From NCBI GenBank assembly GCA_902766575.1, contig CACXED010000377.1:1-5010 (forward strand): a stretch of DNA of 5,010 nucleotides, in the 5' to 3' direction. Below are positions 1 through 3,654 of this stretch, piece by piece (the first letter of the stretch is position 1; every line of letters begins with the position of its first letter). Under the pieces are notes generated by a model, which saw only the letters and a program-made list of their open reading frames with translations, was not told the origin of the DNA and did not search any database. Source of the DNA: an uncultured Ruminococcus sp. (GTDB lineage: Bacteria > Bacillota > Clostridia > Oscillospirales > CAG-272). A program made the position numbers and the translations under genes.

Positions 1-1053
1 AACCGTGAGCTTGTCGCCGTCGATCGACTTGATCTCATACGCCTTTGAGTGAATATTCAGCGCATCGTCGCCGAGTCCGTCGAAATCACAGTCCTTCATG
101 TGCAGATATCCCGAAAGTCCGAGGATATGTATGCCGTCGGCATTGGCAGCGTAGAGCGCACTGCTGCTCCCGGGAGTGCGGATGTTGAAGTCCTCAAACG
201 TGAAATCGGACGAGCGAGGGTTCACGACCGCTCCCATGCTGGCGCAGCGCTCGATTTCGATGTGCGAGAGCGTGACGCGGTTGCAGGAGGTGAACGAGAA
301 CACCCGGTTGCCGTATATTATATACCTGAAAAGAATATCGTGCCCGACCTTAAGCTGCGAAAGGTCGCGCCACGAGTCTACGGTCACCCGAATAGTCTGT
401 TCACCGATCAGCTCGTAGCTTGTGCCGACATACTTTGTGACGCGCTTGCCGTCGGCGTCGGTCGCGTCTACCGTTTTGACCGTCTCATAGGTCTCGATCA
501 CATAATCGGGCATACCCTCCGGGTCGAAGGTATCGGTTCCGTAGAAATGCTCCATTCCGGTGATCGGGAATTCGTCGTTGATCCTGACGTCATAGGTATG
601 CGCCGCAGGGTCGACCGCGATGACCTTTCCGGAGCAGTTAACCGGATTGTCGGTCGTGAAATTGAAGCCGGTAAAGACCAGATCGTCACATTCGACGAAA
701 TTGAACGCGTCGTTGTTCTCGGACGGCTCGCCCGCCGGTGCGAAATGAGTGACGATCACCGCGCCGTCGCCCGAGATCGTCAGCCCCCGCTTTTTCCTGA
801 CGTTGACTACCCTTGAAAGGTAGTAGCGACCCGCGGGAAATTTCACCTCGCAGCCGTCAGGCAGCCGGTCGATCAGCCGCTGGAGCTTTGCTGAAATGCA
901 CTCGTCCGAGCCGGGAATAATGCCGTATTCGGTCACATAAACAGTTTTCATATCAGAACCTCCGAACAGATTTTTAGAAAAGAAAAGGCAAGCCGCGCCG
1001 CCGAGAATGACCAGAGCGGCTGCAAGAGTCAGAATGATCTTTTTGGTTCTCAA
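1..1053 (-). CDS. GH110-like right-handed beta-helix glycosidase, N-terminal part (3' end outside window)
   Basis: 351 codons read without a stop from TTG at 1053 to the left edge, so the protein is C-terminally cut by the window. Residues 4-25 are KK followed by a hydrophobic stretch, suggesting a membrane anchor or uncleaved export signal; Cys22 lacks a good lipobox. Residues 37-95 have the N-terminal pattern of pectate-lyase-like beta-helices (TEYGI, then FPAGRYYL). Short beta-helix rungs follow, including residues 116-132 and 252-270. The block at residues 304-335 (NADGIHI, a gap, GLGDDALNIH) resembles the GH110 signature. Asp306 and Asp329/Asp330 have the same 23/24 spacing as the active-site aspartates I recall for a characterised GH110 enzyme. 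GH110 members remove terminal alpha-1,3-galactose (blood-group B or alpha-Gal type glycans). The TTG start is preceded by GAGGTG at 7 nt and by an in-frame stop; an internal ATG at 951 is an alternative. The beta-helix fold is confident; the GH110 family and substrate are less so. A generic pectate-lyase-like protein is the alternative. Confidence 0.8.
   Translation of the reverse strand, partial: MRTKKIILTLAAALVILGGAACLFFSKNLFGGSDMKTVYVTEYGIIPGSDECISAKLQRLIDRLPDGCEVKFPAGRYYLSRVVNVRKKRGLTISGDGAVIVTHFAPAGEPSENNDAFNFVECDDLVFTGFNFTTDNPVNCSGKVIAVDPAAHTYDVRINDEFPITGMEHFYGTDTFDPEGMPDYVIETYETVKTVDATDADGKRVTKYVGTSYELIGEQTIRVTVDSWRDLSQLKVGHDILFRYIIYGNRVFSFTSCNRVTLSHIEIERCASMGAVVNPRSSDFTFEDFNIRTPGSSSALYAANADGIHILGLSGYLHMKDCDFDGLGDDALNIHSKAYEIKSIDGDKLTV
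959..963 (-). promoter_or_regulatory. Internal Shine-Dalgarno (GGAGG) before the alternative ATG of the GH110-like gene
   Basis: On the minus strand GGAGG lies 7 nt before an in-frame ATG (951-949), codon 35 of the TTG-started reading. Starting there would give a protein beginning MKTVYVTEYG without the hydrophobic N-terminus. It is a textbook ribosome binding site, at least as good as the one for TTG, so it either marks the real start or allows two forms. Confidence 0.5.
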
Positions 1054-1060
1054 TCCGATT

Positions 1061-1066
1061 CACCTC
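1061..1066 (-). promoter_or_regulatory. Ribosome binding site for the TTG start of the GH110-like gene
   Basis: GAGGTG on the minus strand sits 7 nt before TTG (1053-1051). An in-frame TGA immediately upstream of that codon excludes longer readings. The site supports TTG as a genuine start and thereby the N-terminal membrane or export segment. Confidence 0.6.
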
Positions 1067-1074
1067 GCAGAACA

Positions 1075-1103
1075 ATTATATCATATATTCTAAGATATTG
1101 CAA
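1075..1103 (-). promoter_or_regulatory. Sigma-A promoter of the GH110-like gene
   Basis: Minus strand: -35 TTGCAA (1103-1098), 17-bp spacer, -10 TATAAT (1080-1075), with TGA directly before the -10 (extended -10). The predicted transcription start is near 1068, giving a leader of about 15 nt that holds the GAGGTG site. This short leader fits the TTG start at 1053 rather than only the ATG at 951. Confidence 0.75.
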
Positions 1104-1119
1104 GCTCCGCGAAAAATTT

Positions 1120-1170
1120 TCAGTTTCCGAGCGCGTCCGCAAGCCTTGCGAAATCCTCAAGCGAGAGCCG
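1120..1170 (-). pseudogene. Orphan 3'-end fragment of rsmA
   Basis: On the minus strand this stretch encodes RLSLEDFARLADAL, then GN and a TGA stop (1122-1120). The 14 residues are identical to the C-terminus of the complete RsmA at 2397-3269, which instead ends SQ-stop. The first 41 bases of the fragment are identical at the nucleotide level to that gene. Upstream, the same frame is open only back to a TAA inside the XRE gene and contains no start codon. The residues preceding the identity (PILAGRS) do not clearly match RsmA. I read it as a leftover or duplicated rsmA tail with no independent function. It lies between the XRE stop and the GH110-like promoter. Confidence 0.7.
1130..1170 (-). 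repeat. 41-bp perfect direct repeat, copy 1 (orphan rsmA tail)
   Basis: Identical at all 41 positions to 2407-2447, same orientation, offset 1277 bp. Both flanks diverge abruptly (1129 versus 2406, 1171 versus 2448). The repeat pair encloses the complete XRE gene and its promoter. Confidence 0.95.
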
Positions 1171-1193
1171 CGAGCGTCCGGCGAGGATAGGCG

Positions 1194-2303
1194 TCAGCGC
1201 CCGGAAGTGAAATATTTACGGTATTCCTCTCTGACGCTCAGCCTCGCCGCGAGACTTTTGGGAAGATTTCTGCACCAGTATTCTATCGTGAAGTTCGTGT
1301 ACTCCGGAGGGTCCGATACGGCATAGCCGCCGATAAATCCGGCTGAGTAGACAATTTTTTCCGAGCGAAGGCGGCTGTAGGTCACGTAATATCCAACCGC
1401 ATCGGAAAAATACCGGTCAGCGTCGCTGCTTCTGCCGTTATTTTCGGATAGAATAGCGCACATCATACAGACATCCGAAAGATCCGAATTTTCGACCCCA
1501 TAATTTCCATCGTCGAGCAGAGCTTTATATAGCGACATGAACGCTTCGAGCAGCTTCACCGGATAATTTCCGAGCTTCCTTTCGCAGAAGCCAAGCGCCT
1601 CAAAGAGAGTCAGCTTGAGCATACGCATTAGTCCCAAAGTCGTACCGGCGGCAACAATCTTCTTATCATATCCCGATGTTCCATAGACGAGCAGAAACTC
1701 GCGGCTTCCGCCGAGCGGACTTTGCTTCATCGCAAGCTCAATCGCGCGGCTGCTGTCTCCGACCGCGGCATAGAGAGACATCAGACATAAAACGAGCTGT
1801 GCGCGCTCATCGGGAGAGATATCCATCCCGCAGCACCGCTCCATTGTTCTGATCGCCTCGAGTACATATGCGTTTTCGCGGTTTTTATCGGTGTCATAGA
1901 GCTTCTTAAGCCCATCCTTTTTGACCGCGACCGAGTTTTTCTCGGCGATGACAGCCATCAGCCGCTGTGAAAGGGCGAGAAGTATCCTCGGCTCGGACGG
2001 AAACTCGTCAGATGCGCGCCTTAGCCTGTCAAGAGCGGCTTCGCCGTCAACAATCGCTTCAACTTCACGAAGCTGAGCCGTGATCCGCTCCTCTCGCTCA
2101 CCGCCGCAGTCGAACAGCTCATCAACCGAGACATGAAAGAAGTTAGCTGTCGGTGGAATAAGCTCGATGTCAGGATAGCCGTCGCCGCACTCCCAGCGGC
2201 TGACCGCCTGCGCGCTGACTCCAAGCGCCGACGCCAGCTCCTCCTGAGTTCTTCCGTCCCGTCTACGAAGCTCCCTCAGCTTTTCTCCGATCCTGAGTTT
2301 CAT
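1194..2303 (-). CDS. XRE-family transcriptional regulator with long helical C-terminal region
   Basis: A 369-residue protein. Residues 4-64 form a Cro/C1-type helix-turn-helix: GEKLRELRRRDG, then TQEELASALGVS (19-30) as the first HTH helix and turn, AQAVSRWE (31-38) as the recognition helix, and YPDIELI with VDELF closing the domain. This is the usual layout of Clostridia XRE regulators. The remaining 300 or so residues are mostly amphipathic helices that may be TPR-like; no catalytic motif is visible, and the inducing signal is unknown. The start is ATG at 2303, with GGAGGT 7 nt upstream. A longer in-frame reading from 2366 would add 21 residues but would begin inside the -35 box, so it was rejected. 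The gene has its own promoter and lies between two direct repeats of the rsmA tail. No terminator is visible after it, so readthrough into the GH110-like gene is possible. The target is unknown; autoregulation and control of the GH110-like gene are plausible. Confidence 0.9.
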   Translation of the reverse strand: MKLRIGEKLRELRRRDGRTQEELASALGVSAQAVSRWECGDGYPDIELIPPTANFFHVSVDELFDCGGEREERITAQLREVEAIVDGEAALDRLRRASDEFPSEPRILLALSQRLMAVIAEKNSVAVKKDGLKKLYDTDKNRENAYVLEAIRTMERCCGMDISPDERAQLVLCLMSLYAAVGDSSRAIELAMKQSPLGGSREFLLVYGTSGYDKKIVAAGTTLGLMRMLKLTLFEALGFCERKLGNYPVKLLEAFMSLYKALLDDGNYGVENSDLSDVCMMCAILSENNGRSSDADRYFSDAVGYYVTYSRLRSEKIVYSAGFIGGYAVSDPPEYTNFTIEYWCRNLPKSLAARLSVREEYRKYFTSGR

Positions 2304-2311
2304 TTCAGTTA

Positions 2312-2317
2312 CCTCCA
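2312..2317 (-). promoter_or_regulatory. Ribosome binding site deciding the XRE regulator start
   Basis: GGAGGT on the minus strand lies 7 nt before the ATG at 2303-2301. It fixes the start at the conserved MKLRIGEKL beginning of the HTH domain rather than at the upstream in-frame ATG at 2366. Confidence 0.85.
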
Positions 2318-2319
2318 AA

Positions 2320-2344
2320 ATATAATTTACAATACATATTATAT
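2320..2344. promoter_or_regulatory. Inverted repeat over the XRE -10 box, candidate operator
   Basis: ATATAAT (2320-2326) and ATTATAT (2338-2344) are perfect 7-bp inverted arms separated by 11 bp. The right arm contains the -10 box and the predicted transcription start (about 2331) is inside the spacer, as expected for a self-repressing regulator. The arms are pure A/T, so chance occurrence is a real alternative. Confidence 0.35.
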
Positions 2345-2366
2345 CAGGAGCCCGAAGCAAAGTCAA
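2338..2366 (-). promoter_or_regulatory. Sigma-A promoter of the XRE regulator
   Basis: Minus strand: -35 TTGACT (2366-2361), 17-bp spacer, -10 TATAAT (2343-2338), preceded by TGA (extended -10). The predicted start of transcription is near 2331, giving a leader of about 28 nt. It begins about 30 bp after the rsmA stop, so the regulator is transcribed independently of rsmA. Confidence 0.8.
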
Positions 2367-2396
2367 TTATCAATTCATTGTTGTAAAATCAAGTAT

Positions 2397-3269
2397 TCAT
2401 TGACTCAGCGCGTCCGCAAGCCTTGCGAAATCCTCAAGCGAGAGCCGTTCTCCGCGGATATCAGCGGGAAGCCCGGCGGCTTCGAGCGCTCCGGGGATAA
2501 GCTCCTTGGGAAATTCGGTGCGCAGAGAGTTCGCGAGGGTCTTGCGTCTCTGGGCGAACGCGCCGCGTATGACGCGAAAGAGCGTCTGCTCGTCCCGCAC
2601 GCTCACCGGCGGAGTCTTGTAGAGATTTATGCGTATCACTGTCGAGTCGACCTTGGGCGCAGGGACAAAGCAGCCCGCCGGAACGTTGAACAGCCGCTCG
2701 ACGCTTCCGTAATAGGCGAGCGACGCCGTCACCGAGCCGTAATCCGCGTCCCCGGCGTGAGCCGCGAGCCGCGCCGCAACCTCCTTCTGGATCATGACCG
2801 TTATGCTCTCAAAGGGCAGACGGGACTCGACGAGCGCCATCAGGATCGGCGTCGTGATATAATAGGGGAGATTCGCGGCGACGGCGACCGAATAGCCCTC
2901 GGACAGAAATTCGCTCTCGATCAGCGCGGCAAGGTCGGTTTTCAGAATGTCCTGATTTATTACCCTGGTATTCGGGCAGTCGGCGAGCGTCTCGTCGAGG
3001 ATCGGGATCAGCGCACTGTCGACCTCGACTGCGACGACCTTGTCGGCTCTCGACGAAAGCTCCCGCGTCAGCGTTCCGATGCCCGGGCCGATCTCGAGTA
3101 TCCCGCGCTTCCCGGGAGCCGCGCACGAGTTCAGCGTTTCTACCGCCGCTTCGGCGATATTGACCGGCACCTGCGGAGAGATCAGAAAGTTCTGCCCGAA
3201 CTTTTTCTGAAACGAGACTCCGTGCCTGCTCATTATTTCGCGAATTGTTGATAAATCCGTAAGTTTCAT
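2397..3269 (-). CDS. rsmA: 16S rRNA (adenine1518-N6/adenine1519-N6)-dimethyltransferase RsmA (KsgA)
   Basis: A 290-residue cytoplasmic enzyme that uses S-adenosylmethionine to dimethylate the two adjacent adenines in the 3'-terminal hairpin of 16S rRNA, a late step in 30S subunit maturation; loss gives kasugamycin resistance. Visible landmarks: KKFGQNFL (22-29), SAM motif I LEIGPGIGTLT (58-68), acidic VEVD (81-84), QDIL (106-109), catalytic motif NLPYYIT (133-139), FVPAPKVDS (201-209) and FAQRRKTLANSL (238-249). The length is normal and all motifs are intact. The start is ATG 3269, giving MKLTDLST, with AGAGGA 7 nt upstream; an in-frame ATG at 3293 would add eight residues without a good site. 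The final 14 or so codons are part of a 41-bp direct repeat duplicated at 1130-1170. The gene is divergent from tRNA-Thr with overlapping promoters. No terminator is seen after the stop. Confidence 0.97.
   Translation of the reverse strand: MKLTDLSTIREIMSRHGVSFQKKFGQNFLISPQVPVNIAEAAVETLNSCAAPGKRGILEIGPGIGTLTRELSSRADKVVAVEVDSALIPILDETLADCPNTRVINQDILKTDLAALIESEFLSEGYSVAVAANLPYYITTPILMALVESRLPFESITVMIQKEVAARLAAHAGDADYGSVTASLAYYGSVERLFNVPAGCFVPAPKVDSTVIRINLYKTPPVSVRDEQTLFRVIRGAFAQRRKTLANSLRTEFPKELIPGALEAAGLPADIRGERLSLEDFARLADALSQ
2407..2447 (-). repeat. 41-bp perfect direct repeat, copy 2 (within rsmA 3' end)
   Basis: This copy is the in-frame C-terminal coding end of the intact rsmA (ERLSLEDFARLADAL region). 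It is identical to 1130-1170 and in the same orientation. The two copies flank the XRE gene like the ends of a small inserted or duplicated segment. Confidence 0.95.
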
Positions 3270-3276
3270 TGAAAAA

Positions 3277-3282
3277 TCCTCT
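3277..3282 (-). promoter_or_regulatory. Ribosome binding site of rsmA
   Basis: AGAGGA on the minus strand, 7 nt before ATG 3269-3267. It supports the shorter start. Its outer base pair at 3282 is also the first base of the opposite-strand TTGACA of the tRNA promoter. Confidence 0.75.
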
Positions 3283-3310
3283 TGACAAATCAAATTAAAT
3301 GTGATATAAT
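3282..3310 (+). promoter_or_regulatory. Sigma-A promoter of tRNA-Thr
   Basis: Plus strand: -35 TTGACA (3282-3287), 17-bp spacer, -10 TATAAT (3305-3310), with TGA before the -10. Both hexamers are perfect consensus, as suits a stable-RNA gene. Predicted transcription start is near 3317, leaving a 5' leader of about 55 nt, including a T-rich run, to be trimmed by RNase P. The region lies inside the rsmA leader. Confidence 0.85.
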
Positions 3311-3325
3311 ATTACTGTTCGATAA

Positions 3326-3354
3326 ATTATACCATATCCCGAACGAAAATTCAA
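3326..3354 (-). promoter_or_regulatory. Sigma-A promoter of rsmA
   Basis: Minus strand: -35 TTGAAT (3354-3349), 17-bp spacer, -10 TATAAT (3331-3326), with TGG before it (extended -10). Predicted transcription start is near 3319, giving a 5' leader of about 50 nt. It points toward, and overlaps in transcription with, the tRNA-Thr promoter. Confidence 0.75.
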
Positions 3355-3371
3355 CAGTTATTTTTTAATTT

Positions 3372-3446
3372 GCTGGTGTAGCACAGTGGCAGTGCAGCTG
3401 ATTCGTAATCAGCAGGTCGTGAGTTCAATCCTCACCACCAGCTCCA
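3372..3446 (+). tRNA. tRNA-Thr, anticodon CGU (reads ACG), CCA encoded
   Basis: A full cloverleaf can be drawn: acceptor GCTGGTG (3372-3378) with CACCAGC (3436-3442); D stem GCAC/GTGC (3381-3384, 3392-3395) around a 7-nt loop; anticodon stem GCTGA/TCAGC (3397-3401, 3409-3413) with loop TTCGTAA; variable AGGTC; T stem GTGAG/CTCAC around TTCAATC. All stems are perfectly paired. The anticodon at 3404-3406 is CGT, specifying threonine codon ACG. The discriminator is U (3443) and CCA is genomically encoded (3444-3446). The gene is monocistronic, with its own consensus promoter and a terminator starting 4 nt after CCA. No integrase or att-like repeat of its 3' end is visible here. Confidence 0.97.
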
Positions 3447-3450
3447 AAAA

Positions 3451-3478
3451 CCGTCTGTCTTTCGGCAGACGGTTTTTT
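3451..3478 (+). terminator. Rho-independent terminator of tRNA-Thr
   Basis: CCGTCTGTC (3451-3459) pairs with GGCAGACGG (3464-3472), 9 bp including one T-G wobble, around the TTTC loop, followed by six T (3473-3478). The A-run before the stem would also pair with the T tract, so it could partly work in the opposite direction, although no plus-facing opposite gene needs it. Confidence 0.95.
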
Positions 3479-3522
3479 GTTCCGCAGCTGACTCGCTTTT
3501 ACCAAAAATCCTTTCCGAAGTA

Positions 3523-3534
3523 AATTTATAAATT
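3523..3534. repeat. 12-bp perfect palindrome in the gap before the solute-binding protein gene
   Basis: AATTTATAAATT is self-complementary, and the flanking GT and AC two bases out also match, making an 18-bp near-palindrome (3520-3537). It lies about 54 bp upstream of the -35 box. It could be a distal protein-binding site, or chance in AT-rich DNA. Confidence 0.35.
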
Positions 3535-3561
3535 CACTCATTTTTGTGCAGATATTTTAGA

Positions 3562-3589
3562 AATAATGTGGTTTATACATAACATTATT
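3562..3589. promoter_or_regulatory. Inverted repeat abutting the -35 box, candidate operator of the solute-binding protein gene
   Basis: AATAATGT (3562-3569) and ACATTATT (3582-3589) are perfect 8-bp inverted arms with a 12-bp spacer. The right arm overlaps the first two bases of the -35 TTGACA. The placement suits either a repressor or an activator site controlling sugar uptake. No U-tract or GC stem follows, so it is not a terminator. The binding protein is unknown. Confidence 0.5.
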
Positions 3590-3616
3590 GACAAAGTGCA
3601 AAATTTTTGTTATAAT
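3588..3616 (+). promoter_or_regulatory. Sigma-A promoter of the solute-binding protein gene
   Basis: Plus strand: -35 TTGACA (3588-3593), 17-bp spacer, -10 TATAAT (3611-3616), with TGT before the -10. Predicted transcription start is near 3623, giving a leader of about 32 nt. Perfect hexamers suggest high basal strength unless repressed through the overlapping inverted repeat. Confidence 0.85.
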
Positions 3617-3654
3617 ATATCAAAATTATTAGTTGAAGAAAGCGAGTGTTATCA

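Noticed and set aside
49..816. 255-aa plus-strand open frame
   Set aside because: It is antisense to the GH110-like coding region, whose minus-strand translation has a coherent signal segment and beta-helix motifs. The plus frame shows no recognisable domain or ribosome binding site.
1120..1200. Programmed frameshift joining the XRE C-terminus to the orphan rsmA tail
   Set aside because: The tail is in another frame and there is no slippery heptamer or downstream stem to support shifting. The match to RsmA is better explained as a duplicated fragment.
2304..2396. Terminator after rsmA
   Set aside because: The gap is filled by the XRE promoter and leader. No GC-rich stem followed by a U-tract could be drawn.
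2133..3251. 372-aa plus-strand open frame
   Set aside because: It runs antisense through the XRE 5' end, its promoter and nearly all of rsmA. The Arg-rich composition is typical of a shadow of a GC-rich gene.
3372..3446. tRNA-Thr as an integration site of a mobile element
   Set aside because: No repeat of the tRNA 3' end and no integrase is present in the window, and the gene is followed at once by its own terminator.
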